Made by a program: the position numbers and the translations under genes. A stretch of DNA of 43,169 nucleotides, from contig CALGHE010000029.1 of assembly GCA_937915765.1 (NCBI GenBank), positions 1-43,169 of the forward strand, given 5' to 3'. How positions within the stretch are numbered: position 1 is the stretch's first letter; each line of letters begins with the position of its first letter. Shown piece by piece: positions 6,304 through 13,963 of the stretch. Below the pieces are notes generated by a model, which was given only the letters and a program-made list of their open reading frames with translations, had not been told where the DNA came from and did no database searches. The DNA comes from an uncultured Bacteroidales bacterium (GTDB lineage: Bacteria; Bacteroidota; Bacteroidia; Bacteroidales; Paludibacteraceae).

Positions 6304-7581
6304 TTATAAGAAATCTACAGTTTTAATTAGTTGCATGCTGTTAGAGCCTTTGATGAGGATTGTGGAGCCGGCTATAGGATTTTCCTTGATGAAATCTGTC
6401 AGTTCGGCTACGTTTTCGTAGGTCTTCATTCCGCTTGCCGCGACTTTTTTGAACTCTGAGCCTACAAGATGTATCTCCTTGAAGTTGTAAGAACAAAGTA
6501 GCTTGACAATAGCCTCGTGCTCATTCTGGCTGTCGTTGCCAAGTTCTCTCATGTCGCCAAGAATGACGCATTTGTTTTCTGCGCTGATGTTTATAAAATT
6601 CATCAAAGATGCACGCATGCTTGTTGGGTTGGCGTTGTAAGCGTCGATTATAAGCGAGTTCTTCTCTGTCTTTTTAAGTTGGGAGCGGTTGTTTGTAGGC
6701 ACGTAGTTTTCAAGAGCCGAAGCAATCTCCGAGTCTGGCACGTCAAAGTATTTGCCTATCGTTATAGCCGCAAGGACATTTTCAAAATTATAGCTGCCGA
6801 TAAGATTGGTACGAATCGTGCAGTTGTTGTATTTGATAGAGAGGAAAGGCGAAGCGTCTTTGACTTCGGCAGAAGCAAAGTTGCCAAACTCCTCTTTTCC
6901 GTATTTTATTTGTTCGATGCCGTTAGCGATACTGGTTAGAATCTCGTTGTCTGAATTTATAAACGCAACTCTATTATTGCAGCGCAGGAAGTCATACAAT
7001 TCGCCTTTAGTTTTGATGACACCCTCGAAAGAGCCGAAGCCTTCGAGATGAGCTTTCCCTATATTTGTAATGATTCCGAAATCGGGCAGCGCAATGTTTA
7101 CCAGAGTCTCGATTTCGCTGGGGTGGTTGGCTCCCATCTCGACAACAGCGATGTCATGCTCTTTTTTCAGCCCCAAAAGAGTGACAGGCACGCCAATGTG
7201 GTTGTTCAGGTTTCCTTGAGTGAACAGCACATTGTATTTGCGGGACAGGACGGCAGCTATAAGCTCTTTAGTAGTAGTTTTGCCGTTTGTTCCAGTTATG
7301 CCTATTATTTTAGTTCCGATTCGTTTGCGATGTTCACGAGCCAGAGCCTGCAACGCTTTGAGACTGTCGTCAACTAAAAAGATGTTTTTGCCGTCGGCAA
7401 ATTCAGCCTCGTCAACCAAAGCGAACTTGCAGCCTTTGCTCAGCGCTTCTGAAGCGAATCTGTTTCCGTTGAAAGACGCGCCTTTCAGAGCGATGAAGAG
7501 CGAGCCTTCCGGGCAGTTGCGGCTGTCGGTCGTCACGCAAGAGCATTTTGCGAATATGTCATAAATAAAATTGATGTCCAT
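6304..7581 (-). CDS. murF: UDP-MurNAc-tripeptide D-alanyl-D-alanine ligase
   Basis: MurF adds D-Ala-D-Ala to UDP-MurNAc-tripeptide, the last cytoplasmic step of peptidoglycan precursor synthesis. The Mur ligase ATP loop GITGTNGKTTTKE, the metal-site segment AVVEMGANHPSEI, the central NNRSQ and DAYNANPTS are all present. The frame is open to 7650, but that start would precede the terminator of gldJ and the -7 box at 7615-7622. The real start is therefore at 7581 (MDINFIYDIF) or, less likely, 7590. This gives 425 residues, normal for Bacteroidota MurF. It heads the operon that includes the CCG protein, the LTA-synthase-like enzyme, the methyltransferase and the radical SAM protein. Confidence 0.95.
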   Translation of the reverse strand: MDINFIYDIFAKCSCVTTDSRNCPEGSLFIALKGASFNGNRFASEALSKGCKFALVDEAEFADGKNIFLVDDSLKALQALAREHRKRIGTKIIGITGTNGKTTTKELIAAVLSRKYNVLFTQGNLNNHIGVPVTLLGLKKEHDIAVVEMGANHPSEIETLVNIALPDFGIITNIGKAHLEGFGSFEGVIKTKGELYDFLRCNNRVAFINSDNEILTSIANGIEQIKYGKEEFGNFASAEVKDASPFLSIKYNNCTIRTNLIGSYNFENVLAAITIGKYFDVPDSEIASALENYVPTNNRSQLKKTEKNSLIIDAYNANPTSMRASLMNFINISAENKCVILGDMRELGNDSQNEHEAIVKLLCSYNFKEIHLVGSEFKKVAASGMKTYENVAELTDFIKENPIAGSTILIKGSNSMQLIKTVDFL

Positions 7582-7614
7582 TGTTGGCATTTTTTTGAAA
7601 GAAAAATTCTGCTG

Positions 7615-7622
7615 CAAATTTA
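7615..7622 (-). promoter_or_regulatory. -7 box of the murF operon
   Basis: TAAATTTG on the minus strand fits TAnnTTTG, between the gldJ terminator and the murF start. It places the mRNA start near 7609 and rules out the upstream in-frame ATG at 7650. Confidence 0.65.
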
Positions 7623-7631
7623 ACATTATAA

Positions 7632-7660
7632 AAAATAAAAAAGCCCTCAAACGAGGGCTT
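7632..7660 (-). terminator. Terminator of gldJ
   Basis: AAGCCCTC and GAGGGCTT form a perfect eight-base stem around a four-base loop, with an A-rich tract on the plus strand that reads as T on the minus strand. It lies 25 bases beyond the gldJ stop and insulates murF. Confidence 0.85.
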
Positions 7661-7684
7661 TTTGAATATAAAGACTCAAAATTA

Positions 7685-9265
7685 TTATCTGTCTTCGTCT
7701 TCAGGACCTACCTTGCTCATCGCGCAACGGAAACCGATGTCGCTACGAGACTTAGACTGTTCAAGGTAACGTCTCTGACCTGGGTTCAACCAATAAGAAC
7801 GGTCTTTCCAAGAACCACCCTTGTAAACACGAGTAGTGTTAGTAACCTTAGAAGCAAGAAGGCTTGCAGCGTCAGTTTCAGGGTCTGGGTCGTACAACTT
7901 CTTAGTTGCAGCGTCCGGATCCATAGCCACTTTCCAAGCAGAAGCTCTCTGAGCGTCCAATGTACTTGCAGCGTCACCGTCCTTGTAGTTACGAACATCG
8001 AGAGTTACGTAAGTTTTAAGGTCGCTTTCCTTAGACACTGGGTAGCCGTAGATAACACGACCAAGAGTGTCAATCTTAGGAGATTTAACGTTTTTGCCTT
8101 CGCTGTCAACAGTCAAAGAAGAGTCAATCATAGCAACCTTGTATTCGTTACCACGGAAAGGATTGTATTCCTGAACATCTTCGCTAGAAAGAGCACGATA
8201 AACGTCAAGCACCCATTCGTTAACGTTTCCGGCCATGTTGTACAAGCCGAATTCGTTAGGGAAGAACGCATCTACAGGAGCAGTGATAGTAGCCTTATCG
8301 TTCAAAGCACCACCCATACCCATCATGTCACCTCGACCACGAACATAGTTGGCGTTCATTTCACCTCTGTGTTTCTTTTCAGGGTTTCTCATCTGGTGAC
8401 CATACCAAGGATAAATCTTCTTTTCCTTGTAGTTTTCTTCGCCTTCGATAGCCTGAGTGCCATAAGCAGCGTATTCCCATTCAGCTTCGGTTGGGAGACG
8501 ATACTTAGGAAGCAATATACCGTCAGACATAGTAGTCTTTCTTGCATTGCCATAAACGTCTTTCACAGGCTTCTTGCCTTCTGTCGGCTTGTAGTCAGAC
8601 TTTGTCAAGTACTTGTCTGTGTTGAATACCTGATTGTTTCTGATGTCGTCAACGTCTGTGTTACCCTTAAGAGCCTGGAAGTCTGGGAACTGGATAGCAC
8701 CTTCTTCAACCATTCTCAATTCGTTAACACGGTCAGAACGCCACAAGCAGTAGTCAACAGCCTGCTCCCAGCTAACACCAACCACAGGATAGTAGTTGTA
8801 AGCCACGTGAGAGAAGTAATATTCCAAGTAAGGCTCGTTGTAAGCCATCTCTTCACGCCAAACCAAAGTGTCAGGGCGCGCTTTTTCTATAAGTTCCGGA
8901 GTGTTGTGGAACACGTTGCCCATCCAGTGCAAATATTCCCTCCAGTTCACATTGCTCACTTCATATTTGTCCATATAGAATGAACTAACAGTGACGCGTC
9001 TTGGAATGTTGTTCCAATCACCAATTATATCTTCAATCACACGCCCCATGGTGAAAGTACCACCCTGAATGAAAACCATTCCCGGAGGAGTGTCTTGCTG
9101 ATATCCTGTTACAACCTGGTAACCGCCATTCGACTTGTCGTTATACTTCCAGCCTGTAACGTTAGATTCCTTTGAGTCCTTCAAAGAGTCACCTCCGCCG
9201 CACGATACCAAAGCACCGAGAAGCAAAAGCATCATTGCCGGTCTAAAAAGCTTTAAGTGTTTCAT
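7685..9265 (-). CDS. gldJ: Gliding/T9SS lipoprotein GldJ
   Basis: The 526-residue protein has a lipoprotein signal peptide (LLLLGALVSC, lipid-bearing Cys near residue 22) and a formylglycine-generating-enzyme (FGE-sulfatase) fold. Fold markers are GMVFIQGGTFTMG, YEVSNVNWREYLHWM, VVGVSWEQAVDYC, LPTEAEWEYAA, NMAGNVNEWV, GGSWKDRSYW and IGFRCAM. The N-terminal segment TGWKYNDKSNGGY is characteristic of GldJ rather than GldK. GldJ is an outer-membrane lipoprotein needed for gliding and for stability of GldK in Flavobacterium, and it is not thought to be an enzyme. The gene is alone, with its own promoter (9397-9404) and terminator. It lies about 22 kb from gldK, which is also FGE-like. Confidence 0.9.
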   Translation of the reverse strand: MKHLKLFRPAMMLLLLGALVSCGGGDSLKDSKESNVTGWKYNDKSNGGYQVVTGYQQDTPPGMVFIQGGTFTMGRVIEDIIGDWNNIPRRVTVSSFYMDKYEVSNVNWREYLHWMGNVFHNTPELIEKARPDTLVWREEMAYNEPYLEYYFSHVAYNYYPVVGVSWEQAVDYCLWRSDRVNELRMVEEGAIQFPDFQALKGNTDVDDIRNNQVFNTDKYLTKSDYKPTEGKKPVKDVYGNARKTTMSDGILLPKYRLPTEAEWEYAAYGTQAIEGEENYKEKKIYPWYGHQMRNPEKKHRGEMNANYVRGRGDMMGMGGALNDKATITAPVDAFFPNEFGLYNMAGNVNEWVLDVYRALSSEDVQEYNPFRGNEYKVAMIDSSLTVDSEGKNVKSPKIDTLGRVIYGYPVSKESDLKTYVTLDVRNYKDGDAASTLDAQRASAWKVAMDPDAATKKLYDPDPETDAASLLASKVTNTTRVYKGGSWKDRSYWLNPGQRRYLEQSKSRSDIGFRCAMSKVGPEDEDR

Positions 9266-9396
9266 AGTACCAATTATGAATATAAGATGATTATTTACTT
9301 TTTTTATTAATTAATAACTTTAATTGTTAAACTTTATTGTGCCACTTTCGAGAGAAATATGACGGTGAATAGAAATATTTCCCTCTAAGAAGCGAA

Positions 9397-9404
9397 CAAA
9401 GATA
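9397..9404 (-). promoter_or_regulatory. -7 box of gldJ
   Basis: TATCTTTG on the minus strand lies about 130 bases upstream of the gldJ ATG, giving an unusually long AT-rich leader. It is divergent from the folP box 10 bases away, so the two promoters sit back to back. Confidence 0.6.
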
Positions 9405-9413
9405 TATATTTTC

Positions 9414-9421
9414 TATTTTTG
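9414..9421 (+). promoter_or_regulatory. -7 box of the folP operon
   Basis: TATTTTTG lies 51 bases before the folP ATG and is followed by an AT-rich leader. It is the only good box ahead of this operon. Confidence 0.6.
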
Positions 9422-9472
9422 TAGAAATTTTTTTCGCGATAAATTTCAATTTTTTTGAAAAAAAGTTAAAAA

Positions 9473-10315
9473 ATGGCAGGAAAAGCTTTAAATATAGGCG
9501 GTAAATTGATGGATTTGTCAGTTCCGAGAGTGATGGGGATAATGAATGTGACTGACGATTCTTTTTATGCGAAGAGCCGTTTTGCGTCTAAAGACAGCAT
9601 TCTTTTCCGCGCGCGGCAGATAATGGAGGAGGGCGGTTCTTTTGTGGACATTGGAGGGTGCTCCACTCGTCCTGGAGCCGAGCTTGTGCCGGAGGAGGTA
9701 GAGGCAGAGCGTGTGGCGTTTGCCGTGGAGTGCGTGAGGAGGGAGTTTCCGGAGCTTCCGGTGTCGGTGGATACTTTCCGCGCAAAGGTGGCGGAGGTTG
9801 CAGTGAGGGAATGCGGCGCGTCTGTCGTGAATGATGTCTCTGGCGGAGAGCTTGATGATGAGATGATAGGCACGGTGGCGAGGCTCGGTGTGCCTTATGT
9901 GCTGATGCATTGCGGTAAAAATCCGGATAATATGCATAAATTAAACTCTTATGATGATTTTTTAAGGGATATTTTTTTGTATTTTTCGGAGAAATTGCAA
10001 AATTTGCATCTGCAAGGTGTCAAGGATGTGCTGATAGACCCCGGCTTTGGATTTGGAAAGACGATGGAGCAGAATTACGAATTGTTAGGCGGTCTTTCCC
10101 TTTTCGAGTCTTTGGACTGTCCGGTTCTGGCAGGCTTTTCGCGGAAGAGGATGGTCTGGCAGCTGCTTGGGTCTTCGCCGGACGAGGCGCTTAACGGGAC
10201 AACTGCGCTTAACGTTCTTGCTCTTGTGAACGGCGCAGACATATTAAGGGTGCATGATGTGCGCGCGGCGGCAGAGGCTGTGAAGATTGTGGAAATGTAC
10301 AGAATGTGCAAGTGA
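9473..10315 (+). CDS. folP: Dihydropteroate synthase
   Basis: FolP joins 7,8-dihydropterin pyrophosphate to p-aminobenzoate in folate synthesis. The 280 residues show the family landmarks: VMGIMNVTDDSF (with Ser for the more common Pro near the pterin loop), FVDIGGCSTRPGA, PVSVDTFRAKVA, VVNDVSGG, DPGFGFGKTMEQNYELL, GFSRKRM and the C-terminal RVHDV. All pterin and phosphate contact motifs are intact. It is the first gene of a six-gene rightward operon and is followed 31 bp later by cdaA, a common pairing in Bacteroidota. Confidence 0.95.
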   Translation: MAGKALNIGGKLMDLSVPRVMGIMNVTDDSFYAKSRFASKDSILFRARQIMEEGGSFVDIGGCSTRPGAELVPEEVEAERVAFAVECVRREFPELPVSVDTFRAKVAEVAVRECGASVVNDVSGGELDDEMIGTVARLGVPYVLMHCGKNPDNMHKLNSYDDFLRDIFLYFSEKLQNLHLQGVKDVLIDPGFGFGKTMEQNYELLGGLSLFESLDCPVLAGFSRKRMVWQLLGSSPDEALNGTTALNVLALVNGADILRVHDVRAAAEAVKIVEMYRMCK

Positions 10316-10346
10316 TACCTTATTATATATAGAGAAGAATAATTAT

Positions 10347-11126
10347 ATGGGATTTGATTTTCGTCTGGTTGATGCGATTGATATTGTCCTTGTGGCGTAT
10401 CTTTTGTACAAGATATATAAGATGCTTAACGGAACGACGGCTATTCGTGTGTTCCTCGGCATATTGACGTTTGTTGTGGCGTGGCTTGTTGTGAGCTTTA
10501 TCATCCAGATGCCGTTGCTTGGGGCTATCATGAACCAGATTGTGAACGTGGGAGTCATTGCGCTGATAGTCCTTTTTCAGGACGAGATACGGCAGTTCCT
10601 CACGATGCTCGGCTCGCGTAACAATATTGTGATGCGTACTTTTGGGGCAATCTTTTCGCAGCAGAAGAATGAAATTGTGGACAGCGAGATTATGCAGATA
10701 GTCATTGCCTGCAAAAATATGGCGAAGGAGAAGGTGGGCGCTCTCATAGTTATACAAAGAGAGGTTGAGCTGCAGAATATAGCGATAACGGGGGATACTA
10801 TCAACGCAGACATTAATTCGAGGCTTATCGAGAATATTTTTTTCAAAAATTCGCCGCTGCACGATGGCGCCATGATTATCTCTAACAAAAAGATTACGGC
10901 GGTTGGCTGCATATTGCCGGTAACTCATAGCCTTGATGTTCCTAAGTCTCTTGGCTTGCGTCATAGGGCAGGACTTGGCATATCGGAAAAGACAGACGCT
11001 CAGGCCATTATAGTTTCGGAAGAGACGGGGCGGATATCGTTGGCAGAGAAAGGTCAGTTCAGGCTGAACCTTACTCCGGAGGATCTGGAGGTTATTCTGT
11101 CTAAATCGTTAAATGTAGGAAAATGA
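10347..11126 (+). CDS. cdaA: Diadenylate cyclase CdaA (c-di-AMP synthase)
   Basis: The 260-residue protein has three hydrophobic segments in residues 8-75, then a cytoplasmic DAC domain. Its catalytic signatures are HDGAMII (DGA motif) and GLRHRAGLGISE (RHR motif). It makes cyclic di-AMP from two ATP, a messenger that controls potassium uptake, turgor and cell-wall balance. The frame opens at 10287 inside folP, but the start MGFDFRLVDAID at 10347 fits the family and leaves a 31-bp gap. It overlaps lolD by an ATGA junction. No CdaR or GlmM gene adjoins, unlike in Firmicutes. Confidence 0.93.
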   Translation: MGFDFRLVDAIDIVLVAYLLYKIYKMLNGTTAIRVFLGILTFVVAWLVVSFIIQMPLLGAIMNQIVNVGVIALIVLFQDEIRQFLTMLGSRNNIVMRTFGAIFSQQKNEIVDSEIMQIVIACKNMAKEKVGALIVIQREVELQNIAITGDTINADINSRLIENIFFKNSPLHDGAMIISNKKITAVGCILPVTHSLDVPKSLGLRHRAGLGISEKTDAQAIIVSEETGRISLAEKGQFRLNLTPEDLEVILSKSLNVGK

Positions 11127-11779
11127 TCAGTGTAAAGAATATAAACAAGAGTTTCGGACCGTTGCAGGTGCTGAAGGATGTTAGTTTGGATATAAGGCGC
11201 GGCGAGGTGGTGTCTATTGTTGGGGCGAGCGGGGCTGGAAAAACAACTCTGCTGCAGATTATCGGCACGTTGAGCAGTCCGGACAGCGGCTCTGTTCATA
11301 TCAGCGGACATTCATTGTTTGACATGAAGGAGGAGGAGCTTGCAAGGTTCAGAAATCAGCGCATCGGATTTGTTTTTCAGTTCCATCAGCTGTTGCCTGA
11401 GTTTACGGCGCTGGAAAATGTGATGATTCCGGCTCTTATTGCAAAGCGGGACAAGGAGGAGGCTAAGAGCAAGGCTATGGAGCTGCTCTCTTTTCTTGGC
11501 GTGGCAGAAAGGGCGGAGCATAAGCCGAGCGAATTGTCGGGCGGAGAAAAGCAGAGGGTGGCGGTGGCGCGCGCTTTGATAAACGACCCGGACGTGATTC
11601 TTGCCGACGAGCCTTCGGGCAGCCTTGATTCGAAGAATAAGGAGGAGTTGCACAAACTGTTCTTTGACCTTCGTGACAAGTTCGGGCAGACGTTGGTTAT
11701 CGTGACGCATGACAGCGAGCTGGCGGCTATTTCGGACCGAGTGATTAATATGCAGGACGGGAAAATTATTGTTAACTAA
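11123..11779 (+). CDS. lolD: LolD-like ABC transporter ATP-binding protein
   Basis: This 218-residue ATPase has Walker A GASGAGKTT, a Q-loop in FVFQFHQLLPEF, the signature LSGGEKQRVAVARAL, Walker B VILADEP with SGSLD, and the H-loop VTHD. The QFHQLLPEFTALENV segment is typical of the LolD/MacB/FtsE group. In its usual role it powers LolCE extraction of lipoproteins from the inner membrane. No permease gene adjoins, so the partner must be elsewhere. Its start overlaps the cdaA stop by 4 bp, and a lipoprotein gene follows 10 bp downstream. Confidence 0.85.
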   Translation: MISVKNINKSFGPLQVLKDVSLDIRRGEVVSIVGASGAGKTTLLQIIGTLSSPDSGSVHISGHSLFDMKEEELARFRNQRIGFVFQFHQLLPEFTALENVMIPALIAKRDKEEAKSKAMELLSFLGVAERAEHKPSELSGGEKQRVAVARALINDPDVILADEPSGSLDSKNKEELHKLFFDLRDKFGQTLVIVTHDSELAAISDRVINMQDGKIIVN

Positions 11780-11789
11780 AAATATTATT

Positions 11790-12638
11790 ATGAAACTACT
11801 GAAAAAAATTGGAAAAGTGTTTTTCTCTTTGGGAGTTGCGGCATCTGTCGTGTCTTGTTCTGAAGATGAGGTCAAAAATTTTTTTAATGACGAAGACAAT
11901 ACAGTGAAGGCGTTGAAAGAGGCTCTCACAATCGGAGCTCAAAACTCGTCTGAAGCTTTAGGCAAGGAGGGCGGCTATCTGGAAGATGCGGCTGTGAAAA
12001 TTTTGCTTCCGGAAGAGGCTCAGACTACCTTTAAGGCAGTTAAGGCTATTACGGGCAATGCTGCTGTTCAGAGATTATTTTCGGCTTTGGATGTTGATTT
12101 GGATCCAGACTTGGAATCTACATTGGTGACGGCCTTTAATCGCGCTGCAGAAGATGCGGCTCCGCAGGCTGCTGGTGTTTTTGCTACGGCTATTACGAAT
12201 ATGACTTTGGACGACGGTAAGGAAATATTGTTTAGCAGTTCTAATGATGCGGCAACTAATTATCTGAAAACCAATACTTATTCTGGTTTGGAAACTGCAT
12301 TTTCTCCTATTATAGAGGAGTCTATGGACAATGTTTCTGTTGCCGGACTTACTGCTACAGAGGCTTGGGCTAAATTTGCTCAGATGAATAATAAACTTGC
12401 AGAGTTTAAGGCTAAAAACGCATCGGTTTTGAATTTGGCGTCAGCTTTATTGGATGACTCTGACATGGACGCTATCAACTCTATTCAGACGGTGAACACA
12501 AGTCTTGGCGGATATGTTACAGACAGAGCGCTGGACGGGCTGTTCAAGAAGGTTGCGGTAGAAGAGGAAAAGATTCGTACGGATGCAAGCGCTCGTGTTA
12601 CAGACTTGCTGAAAGATGTCTTCGGACAGTTGGACTAA
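11790..12638 (+). CDS. DUF4197 family lipoprotein
   Basis: The start at 11790 gives a 282-residue protein with a lipoprotein signal (FFSLGVAASVVSC) and a DUF4197-type body. Telling segments are ALKEALTIGAQNSSEALG, YLEDAAVKILLPEEAQ and the helical C-terminus RVTDLLKDVFGQLD. DUF4197 has no assigned function. The protein is almost entirely helical by composition and would be anchored to a periplasm-facing membrane. An earlier in-frame start at 11769 would overlap lolD and spoil the signal peptide. It sits between lolD and comF in the folP operon. Confidence 0.85.
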   Translation: MKLLKKIGKVFFSLGVAASVVSCSEDEVKNFFNDEDNTVKALKEALTIGAQNSSEALGKEGGYLEDAAVKILLPEEAQTTFKAVKAITGNAAVQRLFSALDVDLDPDLESTLVTAFNRAAEDAAPQAAGVFATAITNMTLDDGKEILFSSSNDAATNYLKTNTYSGLETAFSPIIEESMDNVSVAGLTATEAWAKFAQMNNKLAEFKAKNASVLNLASALLDDSDMDAINSIQTVNTSLGGYVTDRALDGLFKKVAVEEEKIRTDASARVTDLLKDVFGQLD

Positions 12639-12662
12639 TGTCCTAATATGTAGTGGTTTAAG

Positions 12663-13364
12663 ATGTCTGTTTTTGCGATTTTGCGTTCTTGGTTAGATGA
12701 TTTTGCGTCATTGTTCTTTCCTCGTCTCTGCGTTTGTTGCGGAGGTGGACTGAACAAGGCGGAGCGTGATGTGTGCACTGATTGTCTGTGTTCTCTGCCG
12801 CGCACAAGGATGCACGAGATTGAGGCTAACCTTGTGGAGGTCAAGTTTTTCGGGCGCGTTGACGTCTCTTTGGCTACGTCGTTCCTTTTTTTTGAGAAGG
12901 ATACGGTTGTGCAGAAGCTTCTTCATGAGATAAAGTACCATGACAATCCTCTGCTTGCGGAACGGTTGGGGCTTATGTTCGGCACGGAGCTTAAAGGCGG
13001 AAGGTTTGAGTCTGTTGACGTGATTGTGCCAGTCCCCCTGCATGAGAAAAGGCTGAAGGAGCGAGGTTATAACCAGAGCGAGCAGATTGCAAACGGAATC
13101 GCAAAGGCGTTAGGGAAACCGGTGGCATTGAGTGTCTTGGCTCGCACGAAGGGAAATGAAACGCAGACTAAGAAGGGTGCGTATGAAAGGTGGGAGAATG
13201 TGCGTGGCATCTTTTCGCTGATGGATGCAGAGCTTGTTAAAGGCAAGCATGTGCTGCTTGTGGACGATGTGCTGACTACCGGCGCCACGATAGAGGCTTG
13301 CGTGGAGGCTCTGGCTTCTGCAGAGGCGTCTGTGAGTGTGGCTACGATAGCGACGGTGCAGTAA
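12663..13364 (+). CDS. comF: ComF family phosphoribosyltransferase-like protein
   Basis: The 233 residues match ComF. An N-terminal zinc-ribbon-like part has CVCC and CTDC, and a type I phosphoribosyltransferase domain ends in VLLVDDVLTTGATI, the PRPP loop. YNQSEQIANGIA and RTKGNETQTKKGAYERWENV are also typical. ComF proteins are required for DNA uptake in competent bacteria, at the step where single-stranded DNA enters the cytoplasm. dprA in this window belongs to the same process. It is cotranscribed with the DUF4197 lipoprotein (24-bp gap). Confidence 0.92.
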   Translation: MSVFAILRSWLDDFASLFFPRLCVCCGGGLNKAERDVCTDCLCSLPRTRMHEIEANLVEVKFFGRVDVSLATSFLFFEKDTVVQKLLHEIKYHDNPLLAERLGLMFGTELKGGRFESVDVIVPVPLHEKRLKERGYNQSEQIANGIAKALGKPVALSVLARTKGNETQTKKGAYERWENVRGIFSLMDAELVKGKHVLLVDDVLTTGATIEACVEALASAEASVSVATIATVQ

Positions 13365-13401
13365 TTTGAAAGAATTTGTTTAATTTAAATTTATAATAGT
13401 G

Positions 13402-13803
13402 ATGAAGGAAAAATTTTTAGCGTTTTTAATGATGCTCTCGTTGCCGTTGGGCTTTGTGTCTTGCAGCGATGACGATGACAATGACGGCGGTGGCAAAGAG
13501 GTTTATGCAGAAGGCGTGAGCGACGGAGAAGATTTTGCCGAAGCTTATGAAGCTTATAAGAGTGCAGAAGAGACTCTTGACAAAATTACGGCGGGTCTTA
13601 ACTTGTACAAGGAGTATGAAGAGTACAAGAACAACAAAACTGATGAAGATTATAAGAAAGGCTTCCTTGAGGGAGTGAGCGGCGCTTCTCAGAACGAGAA
13701 GGTGCAGGACGCAAAGGAGGTATTGGAAAAATTTGATGGTGTTGATTTCTCTAATCTGTCTTGGACTGATATAGGCGAAAAGGTAGTTGAACTTTTGAAA
13801 TAA
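13402..13803 (+). CDS. Small acidic lipoprotein of unknown function
   Basis: The 133-residue protein begins with a lipoprotein signal (MMLSLPLGFVSC), and an Asp-rich stretch (SDDDDNDGGG) follows the lipid-bearing Cys. The rest is acidic and helical, with YKKGFLEGVSGASQNEKV in the middle. I recognise no family. An Asp-rich tail after the Cys in Bacteroidota lipoproteins can favour surface display, but the SDDDD pattern is only suggestive. It is the last gene of the folP operon. The ATG at 13402 is preferred over the GTG one codon earlier. A strong terminator follows 18 bases after the stop. Confidence 0.7.
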   Translation: MKEKFLAFLMMLSLPLGFVSCSDDDDNDGGGKEVYAEGVSDGEDFAEAYEAYKSAEETLDKITAGLNLYKEYEEYKNNKTDEDYKKGFLEGVSGASQNEKVQDAKEVLEKFDGVDFSNLSWTDIGEKVVELLK

Positions 13804-13820
13804 AAATATCATAAAAACAG

Positions 13821-13856
13821 AAAGAGCCGGTTTGGAATTATTCCAGACCGGCTCTT
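13821..13856 (+). terminator. Terminator of the folP operon
   Basis: AAGAGCCGGT and ACCGGCTCTT lie within a long stem continued by TGGAAT and ATTCCA, giving about 16 bp with one mismatch. There is no good T run, only CTCTTCGATT, so it may act as a transcript-end hairpin for both convergent operons. Confidence 0.65.
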
Positions 13857-13887
13857 CGATTATAGTAAAATGAAGAGTTGTTTTTAT

Positions 13888-13935
13888 AACCGTCCATGCT
13901 TTCAGTCCTTATAAACCGCAGGCGCATGGACGGTT
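13888..13935. terminator. Long-loop inverted repeat, possible terminator
   Basis: AACCGTCCATG (13888-13898) pairs perfectly with CATGGACGGTT (13925-13935) across a 26-base loop. T-rich stretches flank both sides (TTTTTAT before, TCTTTTTA after). It lies between convergent operons and could terminate either. The loop is long for a standard terminator, which leaves room for a small structured element. Confidence 0.5.
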
Positions 13936-13963
13936 TCTTTTTATAATGTAGAACAAATTATCG

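Noticed and set aside
7571..8983. Long open frame (470 codons) on the plus strand opposite gldJ
   Set aside because: The minus-strand frame is a clear GldJ. The plus-strand product has no coherent motif, is rich in Ser, Val, Arg and Phe, and spans the gldJ terminator and murF start region.
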